NCBI GenBank assembly: GCA_023333565.1
Contig: JAJKFH010000115.1
Span: forward strand, 2,666,001-2,730,000
Direction of reading: 5' to 3'
DNA length: 64,000 bases
Source: Puffinus mauretanicus
Taxonomy: Eukaryota > Chordata > Aves > Procellariiformes > Procellariidae
Positions 1 to 11,226 of the stretch are shown here, piece after piece. Each line of letters begins with the position of its first letter. The stretch's first letter is position 1. Position numbers and translations under genes: made by a program. A model generated the notes under the pieces. The model did not search any database. It was not told where the DNA came from and saw only the letters and a program-made list of their open reading frames with translations.

Positions 1-3000
1 ACAATTAACAAAGCTTGGCTTGAAGCTGAACCATTTGTTATAAATGCTTGTTATGAAAACCCATGTAGAGGATTCATTTTTTACTCCCTATAGGTATTTT
101 GCCAGTCTTTCTAAAATCTTGCTTTTTACCAGAATCATGCTATAGTTCTTTGCCTTGAAAATTCTTTGAAATATAGACATCAGTGTTTCACCTGAATGAG
201 TTGTTACATTTCTATTTTGGAACTGGGAGAAAAAGACAAAGGAAATGGTTTAAGTTCTACCAAAGCAGCTTTAAAGACTACTCAGGAAATTATTTTTTAT
301 TCAAATATTTTTATAACTTTCCCATGAATTGCAACAACGCTGTTGTTACAAAAACAACAACAGCAAAAATATACATAACATAAGCCAACAAGATGTTGAT
401 GTTGGTAAATTAAGACAAACATCACTTTTCATCAGTTTCTTTTGCTATCTCTTTTTCTTTTATATTGGTGCAGTGATAAAAATATGAACAATGACTGTTA
501 AAAGGTTTGCTAGTTGCTTTTTCTCAAAATTTGAAAAATAACTTTGTCACAGGCAGTGCAAGATATGGGAATACAGAGGTTCCAGCATCAGAAGATCTCT
601 ATGGATGTTTGTATCTTATTCTTTGCATTAAAAAATCTGTGCAGCTGCTTTTATCTTACTCTTTGATCCTCGGTGAACTACTTCGATGCTCTGCCAACAT
701 TTGCTCTTGAAACAAATCATGTCTATTTCATATTTGCTGTTAACTTCTTGCTGTCTTGGGAATGGAAGTAGATACATAGATTATAAAATCCATTGTTGTA
801 AGCTGATTTATAATACTTAGTGTCATAAAACTTCTACAACCAAACTGGAGTATCAGTCTTTAGGACAAAATAAAACTCAAATAATCTTGATTTTAGAGTG
901 TTCACTGCTGAAAGATATAACAACAATTTGACAAGATGTTCCAATGATTCACACTCCTAAAAATTTGTCTTTATTTGTAGTCTGATTTGGTCGAGTTTTA
1001 GCTTCCCTTATCATCTTATATGACACCGCCTGCTAGATTTGAGAAGCATTTTATTAGAGATACTCACAATCTGATCAACTTTTTCTTTGATAAATTAAGC
1101 AGATTGAGCTCCCTGAGGTATTTGCTACAGAAAAGTTTCCCAAAACTTTAATTATTCTTGTGGACTTCTGAGCTATCTCCAGCATTTCAAAATTCCACTT
1201 GAGCTGTGAACATTTGCAGGCTCGTAACAGTTACACTGTTGCCAAAGATGAAGAGAGCACATTGACTCCATGTTTCATCTTTTCCTATTTGTCTGTCAAT
1301 TGCTGTAACACAGAAAAATAAACTCCACGGATGAGGCATCATGATTCTTATTGTTTGGTTTTTAGGGATACAAAATCTTTCACAGCATTTTGTAAGTATA
1401 CCCAGGTTTCCTTGCTCTCACAGAGAACTGATCAAGCATTTCAAAGCTGTATTTTACAAGGAAAAGAAAATTTCTAAAGCTGAAACTGTACGTTATAATT
1501 TAACAATTATTTTTTTTAAAGTGTCTTCAATCTAACATAGAATTTTAGGTCCTTAAAAGAATTGTGTATCAGTAAACTTGTTTTGATGCTGCTCAAAGTT
1601 TTAAAAATCCAGAGTCTATTCCCTGCTCTGCTTCCTTCAAAAGCTGGACTTAAACAAAAACACTACAAAAAAATCCAGAAAGGTATTTTATCACAGCATT
1701 TGTATTAAATCTTTAACTTCTACCTAGAAATGGACCTAAACTGATCAAAAGCATTCTATCTTTCTTTTTAATTCTGCCAACTATTCTTTTTTTTTCTTGA
1801 GTCCTTCTCTTCCTCTTATTTCTTCAGCAGTTTCAAATCCTAATTATTTTGTTGCCATCAACCTCTTTCCCTCTTCCCATTTGTAGTATCTACATAGGTG
1901 GCATAAATAATCACTGCAAAATATGACCCAAAAGGTTACATGTTAATAGTTTTAGGTTAGTGTTATAGACGAATGTCTTTATTTCTGTGTTTGCTCTCCA
2001 GGTCATTTTGAGTACATCATTAGAGAAAAAAATTCTCCCAATTCACCCCTTATCCTAGTTTTTTTACATGACAGTACTGAATGTGACAGCAAGGTAATAA
2101 TTACAGGTATGAGAGATCAGTTATAAACATATATTCAGTTTGTTGTAGAAAGTATGCTAGCTGACATTATAAAATTTCTAACTATATCAAACAATATTTG
2201 TACTTGAATTCACCAAGTTTTCTTGCTTAGTTTCTTAATATAGCTTCATTTTTTTTTACTTTGTGGATGATGACAACATATATCTCTCAAGATAATGGAC
2301 ATTTCTAATATTATTTGTCGATTACTTATAACAGATATAGAAGGGTATGCTGAAGAATTTTATAAAGAGATTTTCTTAGGTTAGTGAATAATTTTCCTAA
2401 TTCTTTTCTTAAATGTTTGACTGAAATAGTTATTTTAGTTTTAATTTTCAAAGCAGTCTAAGTGTACAATATAGCCTGTTACAGTATATCTTCTTATAGC
2501 ATGATATGGGTGTCTATGTCCTGGAATTTTATTCCCAAGTCGCAATTTTATGAGTGAATGCAGCTTCATCTGAACTGGTCAGTGATATATTAAATTTCTC
2601 AAATACAATTGAATCATTTGTAATGTATCAGCTCAGTAACATTTTTTTTTACCTCTCTTTCTACAACATAGTTATGAATTTTACTCATCTCATTGAATTT
2701 CATGGAAGTGTAAATAAAAGCACAATTATGCCATTCTTTAAAGTACTCTAATGTCCTTTAAAAAATATCTCATCGTAAGACATCATTAAATTATTATGAG
2801 CAAATTATCAAAAAGCATAAAGAAAACATAACTACTTTAGTGTACAGGTTGTATATTATAAGTTAATAGAATAAGCACAGGACTTGAAAATAATACAATT
2901 TAAAAACTGGGAGAAATCAATAATTAAATCATAGCAAGTAATTTGAAGATAATAATATTAGAGTAATTGATTGTGTGCTCTTTATTAACCTAAAATGCTG

Positions 3001-4343
3001 TTATTTTGAGTTTACAATGTAGTTTTAGACATTGTTTCTTAAGAAATGTAAAGGGGGTAATCGATTGCATTATTGTGCTCTTTCCATAAAACGCAAAAAA
3101 AAAAGTTAATATAATTTATACAGAAAATGTTAATTGTGTCTTTAAAGGCAGCTATATATTATGGCTGCAGTTCCTTCATTATTTGCTATAAACATGTAGA
3201 GAGTGAAAGGCTAGCAGAAGTATGCTTATGCATGCACAGATCTCTTATTCACTGGAAGTTGTACAAGTGCCTAGACATGCATGGCTGACTTACTAGCAAA
3301 GAACAACCACTCACAAAGTAATATTTTGTATCCAAGCATGAAACCCACAACTAAACTTAATAACAAGAATCACCTAGTATGAAGGATGTGTAAAAATGGG
3401 GAATCTCAACTTCCACCACAAAGCCAGATTTCAAATAGATGACAAACTGCTTTACTTACCATTGAGAAGCATCAGAAATGGCAGGAAGGGAAGCCAAGAA
3501 TGTCCAGGGAGAGATGAACATGACAAATGCTCTCAATTACGCTTATTAAGTAGCTGTAAGGAACCAACAGAGCATTACAGAATTTCACCTCATAATGAAC
3601 AACTCCTACATCGGTATTATGAAAGATAATTTTAGTCATATTTAAATCTATTAATATTAAGACTATCTGTCAGTGGTAGTCTGCTTCAGCACATACTTCT
3701 ATGCATAAATGCATATATTTCTTCATAATCTAGAAATAGAGAAACAAGCTGCATTACGAAATCTACTTTATTATTTCATAGTACTCTCAGAGTTGCCACT
3801 AAATTTAAATGAGCTTCATGGGACGCAAAAGAAATAAACCCACCCATTAAGAGGTCAAACCCATTTGATTGTTTTTAAATTCATAAAATGCTCTGTTGCT
3901 TTTTTCTAGGAGACTCATTTTCTTTCTAAATAAATTAAAAACCCTTGAGAAATAGGTGTCAAGCATGATTTTCTCAATAGGGTCCAGCAAAAATGTAAAA
4001 GGTTATAATTTCACTCAAGAGAGGTTTTAATGACCAGGTTTTAACTCAGCTTAGAAGACAACAACTGACACCAGGCTGATTCCTATCCACTGCCCTTACC
4101 CCATTCCCCCCAAAAGGCAAAATATTGTATTAGAATCAGTTCTTGAATTTAACAACTCCGGCTACTAATATAAGATACTTTATGGGAGGAAGTATGAGAT
4201 GAATGACAAGCCATCAAGGAAATGCATTAGAGTTTAACACAGGTATACGCAGAAGTGTGGAGGAGCGAAAACATTAAATAGTTGTGTCAATTACTGTCAC
4301 CGTGGTTGGGCTGGGTACAGGCGCTGAATGCACATGGTGTTTT
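1..4343. other. AT-rich unique sequence, no gene seen
   Basis: No repeat family, exon or RNA gene is recognised. Open frames are all under 80 codons, lack domains and look like chance in AT-rich DNA. The stretch around 2920-3200 (homeodomain-like TAAT cores, a TAATCGATT-type site and a short A-run) has the texture of conserved non-coding DNA, but this cannot be shown without an alignment. Confidence 0.6.
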
Positions 4344-4716
4344 CATAGAATCATACAATCATAGAATGGCTTGGGTTGGAAGGGACCTTTAAAGATCATT
4401 TAGTCAACTCCCCCTGCCACGGACACAGACATCTTTCACTAGATCAGGTTGCTCAAAGCCCCATCCAATCTGACCTTGAACACTACCAATGATGGGGCAT
4501 CCACAACTTCTCTGGGCAACCTGTTCCAGTGTCCCACCACCCTCATAGTAAAATATTTCTTCCATATATCTAATCTAAATCTACCCTCTTTCCATTTAAA
4601 ACCGTTGCCCCTTGTCCTGTCACTACAGGCCAATCCCACTGTGTCATCGATGAAGATATTAAATAGTATTGATCCCAGTATGGACCCTTGAGTGACACCA
4701 CTCATTACTGGATTTT
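4344..4716 (-). mobile_element. CR1 LINE fragment, internally deleted
   Basis: Read on the minus strand, this ends with the CR1 3' tail (TTCTATGATT-type repeats, 4344-4370) preceded by the conserved 'GGTCCCTTCCAACCCAAGCC' block. The 3' part encodes the CR1 ORF2 C-terminus ([20 protein letters not shown] and '[15 protein letters not shown]'). Near 4628-4650 it jumps directly to the RT motif-B segment ([20 protein letters not shown]), so several hundred bases between RT motif B and the C-terminus are missing. The join happens to stay open for 88 codons (4439-4705). CR1 copies are usually only 5' truncated, so the internal deletion is worth noting. The 5' limit near 4716 is approximate. Confidence 0.9.
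4439..4705 (-). pseudogene. CR1 ORF2 (reverse transcriptase) remnant, fused by internal deletion
   Basis: An 88-codon open frame on the minus strand joins RT motif B ([18 protein letters not shown]) to the extreme C-terminal part of ORF2 ([23 protein letters not shown]). The catalytic FADD motif and the thumb region are absent, so it cannot encode an active enzyme. The open frame is an accident of an in-frame deletion and shows no sign of being a host gene. Confidence 0.85.
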
Positions 4717-6239
4717 TGAGAGTGAAAGCACTACTCCTTACCTTGGGCCCAGGTATAAGCAGAGCGCTCCCGTTACAGTGGACCGATGGAGGAACACGCC
4801 TCCCCTTGCGGGGAGGGAACTTTCCACCCTACAGTAGCTTCCTGTGACCAACATCCGATATGTGAAATACGAAGTCCCTCTCAGAGTGCCCTATAGTCAT
4901 TTCATATTAGTGAACTACTGCTGGAGGAACATCAGCCTAAGTCCTGATTTACTATAACTCTAAAGCACATACGTACTCTAAAGAGTTTTCATAATTTTCA
5001 GGGATTATCATACTGCTTAAAGCAATGTTAACTGCTTTGGCCAATCCGACTGCAGAAGTCGTAACTAAAGCTGACTCTTTAAATAGGCATACAGAAGAAT
5101 ATAGAAGAATTTGCCAGGAAGTTGCACTCAGTCAAGTGTTACTTTTGGGCATCTTTAAGACACGTTGTTGAGAAATCCTGCTCTCTTTTTCCAGATTGTA
5201 GATCATGAGAGAGGTAGGACTCCCACAGTCAAATTTGCCAAAGCAGTTAACATTTCTTTAAGCACTATGATAATCCCTGAAATTATAAATACCCTTTACA
5301 TTAAGATTACTAAAGTTCTTCTGTTATTGCATCTAAGTCTGCACAGAAATGTGGGAAGGGTAATAATGGAGTTCACTATTAGAACGAGTGAAGGAAGATA
5401 ACTCAATTTCATGCCGAATACCTAGCTTTCTGGATAAAAAAGCTGCCTCTTCTTAAGTGTCAGCATGACCATTCACAACATTTAAATTGGTGATTACTCC
5501 TAATCTGGTTGCAGAGGCAGCAGTTTGATCCTTCAGTAGCAGAAGATTTTGGTCTGGTGTGCATTCATTTGCAAACCGAAGTTCCTCTCTGACCCATTTT
5601 GTAATCTCAAACCAACACAGCCTGGAGGAGCAAAACAACTCTCCCACAGTTCCATAGTGTCTTTGAAGCCCATTTTAAGATTGCAAACCTTCTTAGCCAT
5701 GATCTTCAGGTAAATCATGAAGCTAGAATAAGCCTTTGCAGTATCGGAGAGAAGTGACCAGAAGTGACTCTGACAATCTCTACACTGTCATGCACTGTGT
5801 ATTTTTGTTTTTATTAAGCCATCAGAACAGCTGGCTGTTTCTTCACTTTTGCATTAGAAAATGTAGGGTTTTCCATCAATTCAAAATCCAGGTCAGCTCA
5901 CCATGTCAGAGTCCCTTTTCATATCATCAAAAGTTACACAGTTTGCTCTCAATCCTTGACTTGGATTTGCTGAGCTGCAAAAACAGTTCAAGTATCAACA
6001 TGACCTAAACAAAGAGTTCTGCCCCAAATATGCATAGAAAATGCTGAACATAAATGAGGATGATTAGTTTATTTTTGCTTTAAATGTTACAGATTATTGA
6101 AAAGGGTGTATATATCCAGACACTTTTTAGTTAGGAACTGTTCAAATGCCAAGAAAAGTAAAAATGACATGACCATGATGAATTCTGAAGGGAAAGAGAG
6201 AATGAGGTTTTAAAAAAAGACAATAACACTTAAATAGAG

Positions 6240-6480
6240 GTTTTCTTTTTGTTATAGTCTGGAATGGAGTTCACCCAGAGGCATTCCCTAAATTGGCACT
6301 AGATCATGAGAAAAGCAAACAGTTAAATCTCCCAGTACCCACTAAGGAAACAAGAGCTGCTATTAAATACCTTAAAGCTCAAAAAAGGCTCCTGGGGTTG
6401 ACAGTCCTCTGCCTGTTTTGCATTTTCTGCAAAGATACTGCTTCTACTAAACTCCTGAGATTAAACTCAGATTTTTAGTA
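6240..6480 (+). pseudogene. Possible ancient LINE reverse-transcriptase relic
   Basis: The forward translation includes PVPTKETRAAIKYLKAQK. This resembles the segment just before RT motif 1 in RTE/CR1-type LINEs, where 'PT..E...AI..LK..KA.G.D' is typical. The expected GPDGIP block after it is not readable, and the frame ends after 61 codons. Similarity is confined to about 20 residues, so chance is a real alternative. Confidence 0.25.
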
Positions 6481-7739
6481 TACAACCCCACTTGGCTTGT
6501 TCATTGAACTGTTAAATATTTCTTAAAAATAACCAGCCAGGATACATTCAGCTGACGGAAAAAATAAAGAAAAGAAAAAAAAAGAATCCATAACTTTTAT
6601 AGAAAGATATGTGCTGTGTTTTTGCAGTGATGTTGGATGCTATAATGCAGAGTATTTTATATTCAGATCAATTTATTCAAATGTATAATTCCATGACTCT
6701 GTAACTGAATTCACAAGGGCAGCTTAAGCTGGAAAAGGCATTTTACTATGTTATAAAGGCAAAAACACCATGTTTTTAAATATTTTGTCTAGGAGCAAAA
6801 TTTCACCGATCCCATTGTTGTATAATTACAGTAGAACAACTACTAATATATGAAATTTATCTTCATAGGATACTTACCAAATTATCCTCTCTTTCACATT
6901 TCCTATTTACTCAAGAGACACTGGATTTGGCAATCAATTACAGGACGGCTGATGTACTCAGGCCAGATTTCTCGTCTTCTTTTTTTCACTGATTGTGTCC
7001 AAGTGACACCTTGCTGCGTTACTGCAGCAGTATATCAAGTGGGTAAGGCGTCTTTGCCCAACACTGCCTCTCTTGTCTGTGTACCAATCCAGCTGTGGCT
7101 ACCACAAAAGATGGCAGAAAACAGCTAGTTAGAAATCAATAGTGAAAATAAATAGGGGAGGGGAGGTGGCAGGACTATGGGCAAAGAAGATACAACAGAA
7201 CAACATCTTGAACCATTCCAGTGGGATTCAGTTTCTTATCAGTGTTTGTGCCAAGTTCTGAGTAATTCAGCAAAACAGGGTGAATTTTCACACATAATTC
7301 CAGATATTAACATGCAGGAGATAAAAGGAGTTTTACAAAATCTTTTACAAATTTACAAAAAAAAAAAAAAAAATTTGCGTTTTTATTCTGTATTGAACAT
7401 GAAAATATAAGTCTCACCTTGCTTTTTGCTGAACATGATCTGCTCATCTCCAAATAGAAGATATGTATTATCATTTAGTACTCAGAGGAATTAAGTGTTT
7501 TGCATTTATACACCAGGGAAACTGAGATGATTTATATCATGTGTTCCAAATTACATTAATAATAATGTCTTGCAGCATTTGATATAAAACTGTCCCCTCT
7601 TAGGACCAAATAAATATTGTTCCTGACTAAACACCACTGAGAAGGTTGCAATAACTTCTGAGAGATTCATATTTCCACATTCTGAATCTATTAAAATATA
7701 ATACATTTGGGCTGAATGTATTGTGTTTTTTTTTTTTTT

Positions 7740-8660
7740 TTACAGTGCAATGTACAAATATATAGTGTAAAAATCTTTTTACAATATATTACCTATGCCA
7801 CTAATAACTTTAAAAAAGGTACATGTGAATTTTTGTTTTTATAAAAAAGTTTGCTCCAGTTTTACATCTGCTTTATCTTTCTGACTTGCAAATTAATGCA
7901 TTTTAAACTCAAATAACAAACACATTTTGGCCCTGAAATAGATTTTTGTGCCTAAAGTCAGTAAGAAGATGTCTTGATACACTGTTAAACCAATCAGAAC
8001 AACAAAGGTAAAATAAAAAATATCACATAATGTGTTTCTTCATTATACCTACCAACATTTTGTCAAGAACAATTTGATTATTTATATTATTTAATCACTA
8101 TCAGCAAATTCTACCATTTCATCTTAATTAGCATGTCACCACTAGGAAAATGCAGAATACTTTCAGCTAAAAAAACATTATCTAATTATCCAAAAGCACC
8201 AAAGTTAACCATGTACCACCTTTTTACAATTTCAAATTACTTTATTATTCTGTGACTGTGCATTTGAGTAGGCTAACAGAATATCAGTTTTCATCTAAAT
8301 AGCTTGAAATAGTTGTTTGTTTTGTGTTTATTTTTTAAATAAAAAAAGAAGTGAGATACAAGCTTTAAACCAGTTCATCTTTTCTGGAAAGTTCTACTTA
8401 TGGATGTTTGTATACAGTAAGGACAAGCCACCTTATAGCAAATTGCTCTTTTTATTTGTGTATAAGGTTGTCTGCTCAATAACCGAGTAATCAAAATAAT
8501 TAAAAAGAGAATGTTTTAGCTCTGGGTATGATATTTTACTTAAACTGCATTTGTGATATATGTGGATTAATATTTTTTGTATATGGCTTAAATGTTTTCT
8601 TTTTCTGCTGTCATCTGTTACGTTTGTGTGAAAACAGCCAAATAAAATATTAACTGCATG
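7740..8660 (+). other. 3'-UTR-like A/T-rich tract ending in AATAAA (tentative)
   Basis: A long non-coding tract rich in TTTTA/ATTTA-like words ends with AATAAA at 8641-8646, followed by T-rich sequence. The texture is that of a vertebrate 3' UTR or conserved non-coding element. No coding exon is found upstream within the window, so this is a suggestion only. Confidence 0.2.
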
Positions 8661-8892
8661 CTGACAAATTATTTAGAGTATTGTTTTAAAGTCTAGTTGA
8701 AAATAGATGTCTGCAAACAGGATATGTATAAATGATATGTTCAAGAGAATAAAAATACTTTGTCTCTTTTGAATGCCTGAATAAACTTAATATTTTGCTA
8801 TGTTCCCAACTGTAAAATCTGAATAAACATTTACACCATTTGAAAGTATTAAAGAAGGCCGTATGAGGAAGCTGCTGTGGCTGCGAACAATA

Positions 8893-8932
8893 CAGGGCAG
8901 AGATACAATGTTCAGGGCAGAGATACAACGCA
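8893..8932. repeat. 20-bp tandem duplication
   Basis: The word CAGGGCAGAGATACAA occurs at 8893 and again at 8913, giving two copies of a 20-bp unit that differ only near the unit end. Small local duplication, no function implied. Confidence 0.8.
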
Positions 8933-10214
8933 ACCCATAAAATTAAAATACTATCTTACAGTCTCTCCTATTGCTCTTGACACGTCAAGCAAAAGGCAGA
9001 GAAAAGGGATGGATTAAGAAAATCACACCTTGCATCATAATACACCTGAGCCCCTCTTAGACTATCAGGAGAAATTAATCACATCCAAATGGTAAATCTA
9101 AAATCTTTATTTTAGATTCAAATTTTTAAAAAAATCTTTAGCGTCTAATTTTAGATTCTTTAGATTCTTGAGTCCCTCAGCTGACTTCAATAACTACAAC
9201 ACTACATAAAGAAAACAGATATAGTTCAGCAATCAAGTGTTTTAAGTAAGTTACTACCTCGAGGTGAGGAAAAATCCATGTGGTTCTTGAAGGAGTAATG
9301 CAATACAGAATTTGCAAAATAGTTGCAACGTTCTCTGTAGAGGTTTAGAATATTTACAAAGCAGTCTTCCAAGGGAAGAAAATTAATAGAAAGTAAGTGC
9401 AGGAGGAAGTAAAACTATATGATAACTAATGCCAAGAAAGAGACTAAAAACATCTGCAGTTGCAAAGAAACTCCCAGAAAATGAACGTGTTCCTTGAAGA
9501 TTAAAGAAGTCTCTTCAGTGATGAAAACAGCAGCATTTTCACTATAAGCTCAGAAATGTCTTTCTAACTAACGAAGAACACTTCTCTACCTCTTCTCAGA
9601 TCACAAACTTGGCTAGCTGCTGAGATTATTATCTCTATGTGTATCTACTACCTCATACCACCTCTTATGACGTTAATTGTGTACCTTATAACTGAGATGA
9701 ACAATAAGTTTTTAGCAGACTTCATCCAATTTCTAAAACTTCTTCCTTTTTTCCTCTTTGGAAGACAGAGCAGTGGCTCAAGACCCTGCTTAAGTCAGGC
9801 TTTCATCATTATTTTCTGTCGATTTTACCAATACCTTACATGGATTCAAATAAATCACAAGTATGAAAGGAGAGTCATTGTGATTGTTGTGGATTAACCT
9901 TGCACGGTTGCCAGACACTCACCCAGTCAGACTGCTGTTCCTCCTCCTCAACAGGACAGGAGAGAATAAGACGGTGTCCTGGTTTTGGCTGGGATGGAGT
10001 TGATTTTCTTCCTATTAACTGGTATAGTGCTGTGTTTTGGATATAGTGTGAGAATAATGTTGATGACACACTGATGTTTTGGTTGTTGCTAGGTATTGTT
10101 TACTCTAGTCAAGGACTTTTCATCTTCCCATGCCCTGCCAGATGTGCAGGGGGCTGGGAGGGAGCGTGGCCAGGACGGCTGGCCCAGCTGCCCAATAGGC
10201 TATTCCATACCATA

Positions 10215-10240
10215 TGACGTCATGCTCAGCATATAAGGCT
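10215..10240 (+). promoter_or_regulatory. LTR core promoter: CRE plus TATA box
   Basis: The perfect palindrome TGACGTCA (10215-10222) lies 9 bases upstream of ATATAAGG (10231-10238). A CRE followed closely by a TATA box is a standard retroviral U3 arrangement. The CRE is also intact in the copies at 53300 and 63109. Confidence 0.7.
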
Positions 10241-10416
10241 GGGTGAAGACGAAGGAGGGGGGGCGTTTGGAGTGATGGTGTTTGTCTTCCCAAGTAACCG
10301 TTACGCGTGATGGAGCCCTGCTTTCCTGGAGATGGCTGAACACCTGCCTGCCAATGGGAAGTGGTGAATGAATTCCTTGTTTTGCTTTGCTTGCGTGCGT
10401 GGCTTTTGCTTTCCCT

Positions 10417-10422
10417 ATTAAA
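10417..10422 (+). terminator. LTR polyadenylation signal ATTAAA
   Basis: ATTAAA at this position is followed by TTGTCTTTATCTCAACCCA, which is conserved among the family members (on the minus strand as TATTAAACTG followed by TCTTTATCTCAACCCA). It would mark the R region of the LTR. Confidence 0.55.
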
Positions 10423-10902
10423 TTGTCTTTATCTCAACCCATGAGTTTTTCTTGCTTTTACCCTTCTGATTCTCTCCCCCATCCCACCCAGCGGGGGGGT
10501 GAGCGAGCGGCTGCGTGGTGTTTGGCTGCTGCCGGGTTAAACCACGACAGATGGAAAAGCCCATGGGTAGAAATAAAGACAGGGAGAACACTTATCAGTT
10601 ACCTTTGCAGGCAAAACAGACTCGAGTTGGGGAAAACTAATCTATTGCCAATTAAAAATAGAGTAGGATGATGAGAAAAAAAAGACAAAAAGTTAAAACA
10701 CCTTCCCCCCACACCCTCCTTCTTCCCAGGCTCACCTTCACCCCTTCACTCCCGACTCCTCTACAGCCTCCCGCCAAGGAGCGCAGGGGGATGGGGACTG
10801 GGGGCTGCGGTCAGTCCATAACAGCCCCTCCCTGCCGCTCCTTCCTCCTCACGCGTTTCCCTGCTCCAGCCTGGGGCCTTCCCACGGGCTGCAGGGAAAC
10901 CC

Positions 10903-11201
10903 CTGCCCCACCGGGGTCTCTCCCGGGGCCGCAGGGGCGTCTCTGCTGGGGCGCCCGGAGCCCCTCCTCCCCTCCTCCTGCTCTCCCCGCGGGGCTCGCA
11001 GGGCTGGTTCTCACACGGGTCCCTCAGCCCTGGCTGCCGGGCAGCGTTTTGCCCTTCCTCACCCGGGCTCTCCCCGAGGCGCCCGCCCGCGGCTGAGGGG
11101 CTCAGCTGTGCCCTGCGCTGGGGCCGTTGGAGCCGGCTGGAACCGGCTGTGTCCGGCCCGGGGCAGCCCCGGCCGCGCCTCGCAGGGGCCGCCCTGCAGC
11201 C
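10903..11201. repeat. 299-bp CpG-rich inverted repeat, arm 1
   Basis: This block is the reverse complement of 43029-43327 with no indel, and I found no substitution when reading the two through. It contains about 29 CpG sites. It is the U3 core of the GC-rich LTR. The two arms lie about 32 kb apart in opposite orientation. Confidence 0.88.
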
Positions 11202-11226
11202 CCCCCTCGCTGCCGGCACCTTGACA

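Larger units (their letters stand above)
4717..9884. other. AT-rich unique sequence with weak relics
   Basis: No host exon recognised. It contains a possible ancient LINE reverse-transcriptase relic (about 6240-6480), an A17 run (7357-7373) and a T17 run (about 7725-7741), a long A/T-rich tract with an AATAAA (8641-8646) that resembles a 3' UTR, and a 20-bp direct duplication (8893-8932). The remainder, including 4717-4900 next to the CR1, is not recognised. Confidence 0.55.
9975..10549 (+). mobile_element. Solo LTR, main ERV family (copy 1)
   Basis: 575 bp starting TGTCCTGGTTTTGGCTGG and ending GGTTAAACCACGACA. Flanks are GACGG (9970-9974) and GATGG (10550-10554), a 5-bp target duplication with one mismatch. 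Five-base duplications fit ERVL-type integrases (known for that class). It carries a full CRE (TGACGTCA), a TATA-like ATATAAGG and an ATTAAA poly(A) signal in the expected order. No internal retroviral sequence or second LTR is adjacent, so it is a solo LTR left by LTR-LTR recombination (inference). It lies inside the older GC-rich LTR, and is the only one of the six family members on the plus strand. Confidence 0.92.
9885..11226 (-). mobile_element. GC-rich avian ERV LTR, split by a younger solo LTR
   Basis: On the minus strand this begins TGTCAAGGTGCCGG (11226 downward) and ends GGTTAATCCACAACA (at 9885), giving TG...CA ends. U3 is extremely GC- and CpG-rich (10700-11226). The U5-like part is T-rich with a degenerate poly(A) signal (AATAGA in the context TTGGCAATAGATT, near 10650) and a 'CTTTATTTCTACCCATGGGC' block (near 10570). 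The element is interrupted at 9975-10549 by an LTR of another family; net length without it is about 767 bp. A clear target duplication was not found (TGTGA at 9879-9883 against TGTAA at 11227-11231 is the best candidate). Retroviral LTR status rests on the ends, architecture and my recollection of similar avian LTRs. The long overlapping open frames inside come from GC richness and are not genes. Confidence 0.75.

Noticed and set aside
7160..7373. Processed pseudogene ending in an A17 run
   Set aside because: No AATAAA at a suitable distance before the A-run, no flanking duplication found and no coding similarity. CR1 machinery rarely makes poly(A) retrocopies.
10690..11226. CpG island marking a host gene promoter
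   Set aside because: The GC-rich block ends exactly with LTR-type borders and has a second copy in the window, so it is repeat-derived. Promoter activity of the LTR itself remains possible.
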